16,579 bases of DNA from Rickettsiaceae bacterium (lineage in GTDB: Bacteria; Pseudomonadota; Alphaproteobacteria; Rickettsiales; Rickettsiaceae), in the NCBI GenBank assembly GCA_021741285.1, contig JAIOYD010000008.1, positions 1 through 16,579 on the forward strand, read 5' to 3'. Under the pieces are notes generated by a model. The model saw only the letters and a list, made by a program, of their open reading frames with translations, was not told where the DNA came from and did not search any database. The position numbers were made by a program, and so were the translations under genes. This document shows, one piece after another, positions 1 to 6,544 of the stretch. Numbering within the stretch: the first letter of the stretch is position 1; each line of letters opens with the position of its first letter.

Positions 1-465
1 AAATCTGAGTTTTTGATACCATGGCACCAAAATTTTACGTCCTTGGCAAGGGATATATACAAAAAATAAAGATGCGACCATTTATTTTAAAAATTCCTGA
101 AATTACGTCAGAAATTTAGAATTTTGACGCAGAGACTAGGAAATGCTGGTGGTGATGCTGTTTCTATGTCAATATTAGGGTACATAGTCAATCAAGTACT
201 GCGATTTTTGCGTTACTATTTTGCCTTTCTATTTATTCACAAGTTAGATTTGTAACTTTTTATCCAATATTATATTAGAATACTATCATAGTAATATTTC
301 AATAGTCATGGCTCACCTGAAGAACTCGCCACAAAATTAGGTGGTTAGAAAACTGGAGAAATTTTCATCGGCATATTGTCTATGCCTTTTGTCTAAAGGG
401 CTAAACACCCGTTAGGAAAAAATTTATATCTTCCTAAAAACATAACTTCAAGTTAAAAAAAATGT
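1..465. other. Gene-poor AT-rich left end of the window
   Basis: No intact gene is visible. Frame 1 of the + strand is open from base 1 to a TAA at 67-69 (22 codons, no start inside the window). It could be the last codons of a gene entering from the left, but an open run that short is also likely by chance. The same frame then shows the ftsZ-like relic listed separately. A small hairpin, GGCATA-ttgtc-TATGCC at 370-386 followed by TTTT, is terminator-like on the + strand but weak. A 7-bp inverted repeat, TTAGGAA/TTCCTAA, lies at 412-418 and 431-437. The stretch reads as decaying coding DNA rather than as a compact regulatory region. Confidence 0.5.
112..396 (+). pseudogene. Possible decayed ftsZ-like fragment
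   Basis: One + strand frame carries two pieces that recall FtsZ in the right order. At 112-174 the translation is KFRILTQRLGNAGGDAVSMS followed by I; against the generic FtsZ N-terminus (K-x-R-I-x5-G-G-A-G-G-N-A-V-N-N-M-I) it keeps the AGG-x-AV nucleotide-binding core. After a one-base shift, 203-214 reads DFCV, where FtsZ has (V/E/D)F(V/I)(V/A). At 310-390, in the first frame, is GSPEELATKLGG, a stop, then KTGEIFIGILSMPF, similar to the FtsZ stretch ending in VGVVTKPF. The interval between the two pieces is about 83 codons, against roughly 115 in FtsZ, so a deletion would be needed. Stops occur at 346-348 and 394-396, among others. There is no start codon or ribosome site. The match was made from memory of the family, so confidence is low; it may be an unrelated relic. 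Confidence 0.22.
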
Positions 466-753
466 TTATTTCTTATCAAATATAGGTTCGATCACAGTAC
501 GGATTTGATTAATCCTATAATCCTTAGTACTCGGTATTATCTGATTGTCTTTAGCAGCCAATTGATCTGATCTATCTTTATTTGACCTATCGAATAAGGG
601 GCGCTGCATTACTAATGGAAATTTGCTTCTCTGCGCTTATAATATCTCCAATGAAGTCTCTTATCTCTTCAAAATCATTTTTATTATTTTTTCCACTTGT
701 TCATTAGCTGCATCGTTATCTATTGGAGTGCTATCTGCTTTATAAGATCTCAT
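466..753 (-). pseudogene. Small frameshifted gene of unknown family
   Basis: A - strand ATG at 753-751 follows a near-ideal ribosome site (AGGAG, 5-base spacer). Reading starts MRSYKADSTPIDNDAANEQV and stops at a TAA after about 30 codons. The next frame stays open and protein-like through the overlap (NDFEEIRDFIGDIISAEKQ). The first frame then resumes without a stop as KFPLVMQRPLFDRSNKDR and so on, to a TAA at 468-466. The start and final stop are in the same frame (288 bases, 96 codons), so a compensating pair of indels would restore one protein of about 95 residues. The first indel probably lies in the A-rich run around the EKIIK codons and the second near the EKQ codons. The conceptual product is hydrophilic, with no signal peptide or membrane segment. 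I do not recognise the family. It lies 135 bases from the aas stop, on the same strand. Confidence 0.55.
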
Positions 754-846
754 TGAAGCTCCTTTTTTCGAAAAAAGACTATAAGCAGAATTTTTCAACT
801 ACTTTGTCAGCTATAAGTTTTTCTTGTTAAGTTTATTGTACTTGTG

Positions 847-882
847 TGTAACGTGCTGCATAATTTATCTTGGCACGTTACA
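847..882. repeat. 10-bp inverted repeat downstream of aas
   Basis: TGTAACGTGC at 847-856 is matched exactly by GCACGTTACA at 873-882, around a 16-base loop. It begins 7 bases past the aas stop codon, where a transcription terminator would be expected. On the - strand no T run follows the stem, so a classical intrinsic terminator is not supported. It may stabilise the 3' end of the message or be a protein-binding palindrome. Confidence 0.45.
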
Positions 883-888
883 TCTAAG

Positions 889-3800
889 TTAACCCTTAAT
901 ATGCTCTTGGGCCATCTCTACCATTTTGCGATAATTTAGCTTCCCCGTAGCGAGAACAGGTACTTCAGCAACATTTATAATTATTTTAGGAATATATAAT
1001 TCTGATAATTGTTTTGCCCGACAAATTTTTGTTACTTCTTCTCTAGAAATATTTTTACCCGTAGTAAATACAATGATCTGCTCACCTTTTTTATCATCCT
1101 CAATATTAACAGCAACATGTGTTGCTTCTGGATCAATCTCCATCATTAGCTCTTCTATTGCCACTAAGGAAACCATTTCACCAGCAATCTTCGCAAAGCG
1201 CTTAGCGCGACCTAGAATTGTCATATAACCTTCATTATCCACCAAAACAATATCCCCTGTGTCATACCAATCATGGCCTAGTTTTTCCACCACAGGAGGC
1301 ACGATAACTCCCGGATTATCTGGAAAAATATATCCTTGCATAACATTAGGACCACGTATACATAACCTGCCCCCTTCCTTTATTCCTTCAACTGGCTTCA
1401 GATAATACTCTATTTTAGGAAAAACTCTCCCCACGGTCCCCGCTTTATAATGCATTGGTGTATTAACCGCAATTATTGGCGAAGCTTCTGTTACACCATA
1501 CCCTTCCAAAATTCTAATACCAAATTTATCACTCCAAGCTTCTCTAGTTCTTAATTTTAGTTTTTCAGCTCCAGCAATTACATATCTTAGCGAATAAAAA
1601 TCATATGGATTCGCATATGCAGCGTAACCTGTTAGAAATGTATCCGTTCCAAACATAATAGTCGCCCCAATATCATAGATTATTTCAGGAATAATTCGAT
1701 AATTAAGGGGAGAAGGATAGAAAAAAGTCTTTATACCATTTAAACACATTATTAGAGTTACCGTTAACCCAAAACTATGAAACATAGGTAATGCATTAAA
1801 CGTAAGGTCAGTTGGATTAAAATCAACCTTAGCAAGAGCTTGGCATCTATTTGCTTGAAGATTTCGATGCGACAAGGCAACTGCTTTAGGCTTTCCTTCA
1901 GTACCAGATGTGAATAAAATGACTGCTGTATTTAAATCATTCTGATTAAAGCATATTTTCTTATAATAGATTTCTGGAAATATGGTGGCTAGAAAACATT
2001 TTAGCTTAAGTTTTATTGATACAAATTTACGTAAATCTTCTAGATAGATGATCATAACCCCAGCTTTTGCTACCGCATCAACCAGACTCTCAAGCTCCGC
2101 CTTTTTTATAAATCTTCGGGATGTATAAATTGTTCGCACTTCAGCAGTTTTACAAGCTGATATAACATTGCTTGACCCTGCCGTAAAGTTTATCATTGCT
2201 GCTACTCTACCTGCAGCTTGCACTGCAAAAAAAGCAATTGCACTCCCCACCATGTTTGGGAGCATTAGCCCTATCTTTTCTCCATCTAAAGATTTTTTTG
2301 ATATTAGCTCAGCTAAAATAAAAGATTTTAACAAGACATCAAAATAAGAAGCAGAATTATTATCAATATCCTGCATTACCCGAGCTTTCTTACCGTAAAT
2401 CTTACTAGCATTTATTAATGATTGAAATATAGTTTCTTGATAAGAAGAACTCTCAAACATCATTTCGTTCATAATATCATATAAGGATTGACCAATAAAC
2501 CTGCGCCTCTCTCTGCTATCTAAATGTGTAGGAGCAGTGATTTTAACTGGTGGCAAAATAGTAATAGTTAACTTTCTTCTAAAAGTAAACTTTCCTCGCG
2601 CCAATTTTCTTGCTTTAGAGAATATAGTAAATTGAGTTCCATCTACCCTTATTGGAAGTATTATAGCATTAGCCTTATCAGCAATCATTCCTGGACCATC
2701 ATAGATTTTCATCAATCCTCCAGTAGTACTAGTTCTTCCTTCAGGAAATATAACTATTTTTTTATCCTTCTTTACTTCATCAATTAAACTTTTGATGGCC
2801 ATAGGATTATTAGATTCAATAGGATAAGTTTTTATAATTTTTAAAAAGGGCTTGACCCACCACTCTTTTGTAATAGTTGAATTGATGGCAAATTGCAAAG
2901 TTTCTGGGATATAGCTTGCTATCAACGGTGGATCAATATATGACAAATGATTGGCTACTATTACCGTTCTTTTCCCTGCTTTGCCATAATTCTCTAGACC
3001 TTTTACTTCAACTTTATAAAAAATAATAAAAAAGAGTCTAAAAATCCCTCTCCATAACTTCATAGGTATCACTTTAGAATTTGGAATGAATTGATAAATA
3101 TAAATTGCAATTATCATGTTTAAGATGCTTACCACTAAAATTACCGAAGGAATTGAGAATTCCATGTAAAATAACAATGAAAGTATGACCGTAGAACCAG
3201 CCATAAAAAAGGAGTTGATTAAGTTGTTAGCAGCTATCACCCTGCTTCGATAAGCCGGGGACGTAAAATACTGCATGACTGCAAATAACGGTACAACATA
3301 CAGACCTCCCACGGTGGCCAAAAGGAACAAGTCTATTAATATTCGCCAGTAATGGGATTTTCCTAAAAATTGTGAAATACTCTTTAATTGTTCAGGCGCA
3401 TAATTTATAGACGCTATGTGACTTGCAAAGTACAAATCTATTCCACACAAACTAATTCCCAGTGCAGCAACAAATACATATTTTGTAGTAATTTTATTAT
3501 TAAAAATATAACTGCACCCAAACGATCCAACACCCACTCCTATAGAAAACACTGCTAAGAATAAATTGGCCACATTCTCATCTGCTCCAAGTGTATCACG
3601 TGTTAGAGACGGGATTTGAGCCATTATTGCAGCACCGATAAACCAAAACCAAGAAATTCCCAGTATTGCCAAATATACCTGGTTTTTGGATGAAGCATAT
3701 TTCACCATCCGAATAGATTCTTTGATAATATTTGGATTAATCTTAATTTCTTTGTTCGAATTGTTAGATTTAGGCATAAAAAAACTTGAAAACAATCCTA

Positions 3801-4353
3801 TCAAAGCAACTATAACTGTAAACCCAATTACTACTGTCCCGCTAATATTATAAAAACCTCCCATCATTGTACCAAGTAGAATAGAAAGGAAGGTACCAGC
3901 CTCGACGAAGCCATTTGCTCCTAACAGCTCTTCTTTCTTCATATGATCTGGCAGAACACTATATTTAATCGGTCCAAAAAAAGTAGAGTGAATACTCATG
4001 AAACCTATACACATAAACAATACAACTAAGTTTGTAGTGTAGAACCCATAGATAGCAGCCAGGATAATACCAATCTCTGCAAATTTTATTATTTTCACTA
4101 TGGTAGCACGTTCGTACCTATCGGCAATTTGCCCAGCAAGACTAGCAAATAAGACAAAAGGGAGTATAAAAATAACATTGGCAAGCATGATAAGAACATA
4201 TGCAGGCGTTGCTAAGTCATTTGCAAGCTTAAAGGTAACAAGGATAATTAGGGCATTTTTGAGAATGCTGTCGTTAAGGCAACCGCAGAACTGTACTAAA
4301 AAAATAGGTATAAATCTTCTATCTTTAAAGAGATAAAATTGATTTGAATCCAT
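889..4353 (-). CDS. aas: LplT-Aas fusion: lysophospholipid transporter with 2-acyl-GPE acyltransferase / acyl-ACP synthetase
   Basis: Three modules lie in one protein of 1,154 residues (numbering here includes one extra residue if GTG at 4356 is used). Residues about 8-425 are a major-facilitator transporter with many hydrophobic helices, opening FKDRRFIPIFLVQFCGCLND, which matches the LplT lysophospholipid flippase group. Residues about 440-610 are a PlsC-type acyltransferase with the NHLSYID (469-475, H470/D475) and FPEGR (537-541) motifs. Residues about 640-1155 are an AMP-binding acyl-ACP synthetase: LFTSGTEGKPK (814-824), GYGVTEASP (952-960), YDTGD (1031-1035), GRAKRFAKIAGE (1049-1060) and a C-terminal GKLNYRK. 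In E. coli, LplT (about 400 aa) imports lysophosphatidylethanolamine and Aas (about 720 aa) re-acylates it using a fatty acid activated on ACP; here both are fused. The start is set by GGAG, 5 bases before the ATG at 4353; the GTG one codon earlier would leave only 2. No motif is missing, so it should be functional at the inner membrane. Confidence 0.93.
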   Translation of the reverse strand: MDSNQFYLFKDRRFIPIFLVQFCGCLNDSILKNALIILVTFKLANDLATPAYVLIMLANVIFILPFVLFASLAGQIADRYERATIVKIIKFAEIGIILAAIYGFYTTNLVVLFMCIGFMSIHSTFFGPIKYSVLPDHMKKEELLGANGFVEAGTFLSILLGTMMGGFYNISGTVVIGFTVIVALIGLFSSFFMPKSNNSNKEIKINPNIIKESIRMVKYASSKNQVYLAILGISWFWFIGAAIMAQIPSLTRDTLGADENVANLFLAVFSIGVGVGSFGCSYIFNNKITTKYVFVAALGISLCGIDLYFASHIASINYAPEQLKSISQFLGKSHYWRILIDLFLLATVGGLYVVPLFAVMQYFTSPAYRSRVIAANNLINSFFMAGSTVILSLLFYMEFSIPSVILVVSILNMIIAIYIYQFIPNSKVIPMKLWRGIFRLFFIIFYKVEVKGLENYGKAGKRTVIVANHLSYIDPPLIASYIPETLQFAINSTITKEWWVKPFLKIIKTYPIESNNPMAIKSLIDEVKKDKKIVIFPEGRTSTTGGLMKIYDGPGMIADKANAIILPIRVDGTQFTIFSKARKLARGKFTFRRKLTITILPPVKITAPTHLDSRERRRFIGQSLYDIMNEMMFESSSYQETIFQSLINASKIYGKKARVMQDIDNNSASYFDVLLKSFILAELISKKSLDGEKIGLMLPNMVGSAIAFFAVQAAGRVAAMINFTAGSSNVISACKTAEVRTIYTSRRFIKKAELESLVDAVAKAGVMIIYLEDLRKFVSIKLKLKCFLATIFPEIYYKKICFNQNDLNTAVILFTSGTEGKPKAVALSHRNLQANRCQALAKVDFNPTDLTFNALPMFHSFGLTVTLIMCLNGIKTFFYPSPLNYRIIPEIIYDIGATIMFGTDTFLTGYAAYANPYDFYSLRYVIAGAEKLKLRTREAWSDKFGIRILEGYGVTEASPIIAVNTPMHYKAGTVGRVFPKIEYYLKPVEGIKEGGRLCIRGPNVMQGYIFPDNPGVIVPPVVEKLGHDWYDTGDIVLVDNEGYMTILGRAKRFAKIAGEMVSLVAIEELMMEIDPEATHVAVNIEDDKKGEQIIVFTTGKNISREEVTKICRAKQLSELYIPKIIINVAEVPVLATGKLNYRKMVEMAQEHIKG

Positions 4354-4377
4354 CACTTCTCCAACAAATGTTGAGGG

Positions 4378-4406
4378 ATACTATGAAATTCTAGTCAGCA
4401 TGTCAA
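4378..4406 (-). promoter_or_regulatory. Sigma-70-like promoter of aas
   Basis: Read on the - strand, a perfect TTGACA (4406-4401) is followed, after exactly 17 bases, by TAGTAT (4383-4378), which matches 4 of 6 bases of the -10 consensus. Transcription would start about 20-25 bases before the aas ATG and include its GGAG ribosome site. This is the best-formed promoter in the window. Confidence 0.6.
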
Positions 4407-4408
4407 TT

Positions 4409-4446
4409 AATCTATGAATATTATATATTATATATATTCATAGATT
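4409..4446. repeat. 12-bp perfect inverted repeat abutting the aas promoter
   Basis: AATCTATGAATA at 4409-4420 is matched by TATTCATAGATT at 4435-4446, around a 14-base AT-only centre. The near arm ends two bases upstream of the aas -35 hexamer. There is no T run on either side, so it is not an intrinsic terminator. Its position suits an activator or repressor operator for aas, though AT-rich sequence produces such palindromes easily. Confidence 0.45.
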
Positions 4447-4781
4447 GGAAAACACAGCTCATTTACAAAAAAATACTAATTATATTTATCTTATTCAAAT
4501 AAATATATAGAGTATGTGAGTGCGAACATCATCTTTTAAAGTAATATTTTTAAATTCATAAGATAAATTAACATCCTACTTTATCAGTTCTTTAAAATAT
4601 TTTGCAATGATTCTTTATCGATATTTCTAAAGACATTAATCGAAATTTCCTTATTATAAAAATCTGTCTCTATAAATAAATTATCAACTAGCAATATAAT
4701 AAATTTAGTCTAATTGCCTAATAAAAGTATTTATTAGGTATAGCTTATTATAGGCCATATTTTATTTTTCTTCATAAAGAC
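4447..4781. other. AT-rich spacer between aas and the tolC operon end
   Basis: No frame longer than a few codons with a plausible start is seen on either strand. The only structured element is the hairpin at 4717-4738, listed separately. The stretch receives the 3' end of the - strand operon and lies behind the aas promoter. Confidence 0.55.
4717..4738 (-). terminator. Hairpin behind the tolC-popZ operon, weak terminator candidate
   Basis: CCTAATAAA (4717-4725) and TTTATTAGG (4730-4738) form a perfect 9-bp stem with a 4-base AGTA loop, 43 bases past the stop of the last operon gene. On the - strand the sequence after the stem is CAATTAGAC, with no T run. It may be an RNA-stabilising hairpin or a poor terminator rather than a canonical one. 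Confidence 0.3.
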
Positions 4782-6104
4782 TTAGTTGTTGGTATCAAAC
4801 AACTCATCATAATTATAAATAAATTTTTCAATTTCAAGACGTTTTGGTTCTCTTTTTAGTCTATTATAATTCTCCCAAAATTTATCTACATATGCTCTAA
4901 AATCTATTTGATCCAATTTGGCTTCCTCAATAAGTGTACCAAGCACAATATCATCATTTGGCAATATTAACACTTGAGCTTCATTATTAACAAATTTGAG
5001 TTGGTCTGTATCGAAAGCTTCTAAATCAGAAGCTTTTAAATCGACCTGCTTAGACTTATTTTCTAACGATAGCTCGCTTTCAGAAAGCTTTGGTACGACA
5101 ACAGGTTTACTACTCTTGGTCTCTAATGATTCTTTGTATTTAGATATAGCAACTTCCTCTTCGTTAGGTTGGCTAGCCGCCCCAGCATATTCTGGTACAT
5201 CTATGTTAGAAGGCTTAGGGGTTGCTGCGCCTGCTGGCTTGCCTGCAGGTAACTCCAACTTAACAACAGGTTCTTCTTGTGCAGTGGGCATTTCTTCTAT
5301 TTTAGACGCTGTGATTTCTTTGGCAGCATCATTTTTAAGAGAGGCTTCTTCCTTAACTTCACCAGCTCCTGGTAATTGAGGAATAGTTAATTCCTCCGTT
5401 TTAGGTTCTATAGTCTCCGTGGCAGCATTATTTTTAAAAGAGGCTTCTTCCTTAACTTCACCAGTTTCTGATAATTGAGGAATAGTTAATTCCTCTGTTT
5501 TTGGCTCTATAGTATCCTTGGCAGTAACATTTTTTTCTTCAGCCTGATGATCAGGAGTTTTAGAAACCACAGGAGCATCATTTTTACGAGTATTTTCGCC
5601 TGGGTTAGTTATATCTTGAATTGGTTCATTTGCACTAGTTGAACTATCAGGATTCTTAATTATATCCTCACCAAAACTATCTGGCAATTTTATCTGATCA
5701 GGAACATCATCTTCCTTTTCATATTCTGGTAACTTAACATTCATCGGCCCTTCGTCCGTGCTTCCGATTGGTGGTATACTGTCAGGAATAGTGTCGTAAT
5801 TTTCTTTGTTACTAATGACTTGCTCATCATTGATAGATTCTGATTGAGCATGTTCGGTATCTTCTTTTTTTCTAACGGCTAATGGAGTATCTGGCTGGTT
5901 CTTTTCTATTTTTTTTTCTTCTCCGAAACCAAAATATTCTTTAAACTTTTGCCACAATGATTTACTGCTATCTGCACCAGATTTTTCTTCTACCTGCACT
6001 TCAAAAGATGTTGGAAGTGCTGGTAATTCACTTTCTTTATCCGCATAAGAGGATGCAGAATTCAAAAGTACTATAGAGATGAAAATTAAAAGATTTTTCT
6101 CCAT
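4782..6104 (-). CDS. Secreted acidic repeat protein, unknown function
   Basis: I do not recognise a family for this 440-residue protein. Residues 1-21 form a signal peptide with a good signal-peptidase I site (SSYA|DKE), so it should reach the periplasm or beyond. Residues 48-60 (KSLWQKFKEYFGF) are a basic-aromatic patch inside otherwise acidic sequence. Residues 65-350 are rich in Glu, Lys, Pro, Ser and Thr and probably disordered. They contain a 33-residue tandem repeat (198-230, 231-263, and a degraded third copy to about 272) and recurring short hydrophobic-Pro motifs (VKLPEY 123, IKLPDSF 138, LTIPQL 206 and 239, IDVPEY 301, VVVPKL 335). Residues about 355-440 are denser in hydrophobic and aromatic positions, ending in an aromatic, charged helix-like stretch, and may be a small folded domain. 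The start follows GAGG with a 4-base spacer, 23 bases after popZ, so it is the third operon gene. Confidence 0.85.
   Translation of the reverse strand: MEKNLLIFISIVLLNSASSYADKESELPALPTSFEVQVEEKSGADSSKSLWQKFKEYFGFGEEKKIEKNQPDTPLAVRKKEDTEHAQSESINDEQVISNKENYDTIPDSIPPIGSTDEGPMNVKLPEYEKEDDVPDQIKLPDSFGEDIIKNPDSSTSANEPIQDITNPGENTRKNDAPVVSKTPDHQAEEKNVTAKDTIEPKTEELTIPQLSETGEVKEEASFKNNAATETIEPKTEELTIPQLPGAGEVKEEASLKNDAAKEITASKIEEMPTAQEEPVVKLELPAGKPAGAATPKPSNIDVPEYAGAASQPNEEEVAISKYKESLETKSSKPVVVPKLSESELSLENKSKQVDLKASDLEAFDTDQLKFVNNEAQVLILPNDDIVLGTLIEEAKLDQIDFRAYVDKFWENYNRLKREPKRLEIEKFIYNYDELFDTNN
5316..5513 (-). repeat. Tandem 99-bp coding repeat, two near-identical copies
   Basis: Two adjacent 99-base units (5513-5415 and 5414-5316) encode the 33-residue repeats beginning TIEPKTEELTIPQL. 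Over about 90 bases compared by eye I count 8 differences, so the duplication is recent. A third, eroded unit continues downstream (KIEEM at residues 268-272). The unit length is a multiple of three, so copies can be gained or lost without breaking the frame. Confidence 0.8.
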
Positions 6105-6127
6105 TTTTCCTCAATTATTACACTACA

Positions 6128-6544
6128 TTATTTTTTAGGAATAATCTTCTTGATCTCTTCCGAAACAATATTCTCAACAATTTTAGGCAAATTATTATCT
6201 AGCCAATCCTTAATTAAGGGACGCATTAAGTCGTTTACTATTATGTCCAAAGATTGACTACGTTCTACATATTCTCCGCTCTTTAAAGCGTCATTAAACT
6301 TATTAATCTCGGCCTTAGCATGATGTTTAGTATCTTCTGAAACTAAACAATTTTCTGCATTTTCTTTAAGAATACTTGTCAATTCCAGAACGTTATCGTG
6401 CTCATCTTCTAAGAAGGCTTTGTTACCCTTTTTAACTTCTGAACTAAAAACATTATTATCATTGTCAATTATCCCGCGAATTGATCTTAGAATATCTTCC
6501 AACTTGACTTCACCTTCCGGAGTGTTGTCATTTTTCTTAATCAC
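6128..6544 (-). CDS. popZ: PopZ-type pole-organising protein (DUF2497)
   Basis: This 138-residue protein has both hallmarks of alphaproteobacterial PopZ. One is an N-terminal helix, VKLEDILRSIRGIIDND (13-29), equivalent to the conserved ILxSIRxII element that binds partner proteins. The other is a C-terminal oligomerisation block (about 100-136) containing MRPLIKDWLDNNLPKIVENI. In Caulobacter, PopZ assembles a matrix at the cell pole that anchors the replication-origin/ParB complex and recruits cell-cycle proteins. The protein is shorter than Caulobacter PopZ (about 177), and its middle is Lys/Asp/Glu/Asn-rich without the proline-acidic linker typical there. The start is GTG, directly after the tolC TAA (TAAGTG), with an AGG in the tolC tail as ribosome site. 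No ATG precedes the conserved helix. As I recall, tolC-popZ adjacency recurs in Alphaproteobacteria, which supports both calls. Confidence 0.88.
   Translation of the reverse strand: MIKKNDNTPEGEVKLEDILRSIRGIIDNDNNVFSSEVKKGNKAFLEDEHDNVLELTSILKENAENCLVSEDTKHHAKAEINKFNDALKSGEYVERSQSLDIIVNDLMRPLIKDWLDNNLPKIVENIVSEEIKKIIPKK

Noticed and set aside
1..69. C-terminal end of a gene entering from the left (22 codons, frame 1)
   Set aside because: Such a short open run is common by chance, and no family signal is visible. Only the sequence to the left could decide.
480..495. tRNA T-loop-like GGTTCGATC
   Set aside because: No cloverleaf arms or acceptor stem can be formed around it, and it lies within the reading frame of the small broken gene.
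839..851. 13-base direct repeat TACTTGTGTGTAA shared with 16303-16315
   Set aside because: In an AT-rich 16.6-kb window one or more 13-base matches are expected by chance, and the flanks do not match. It is also a poor DnaA box (one mismatch, single copies).
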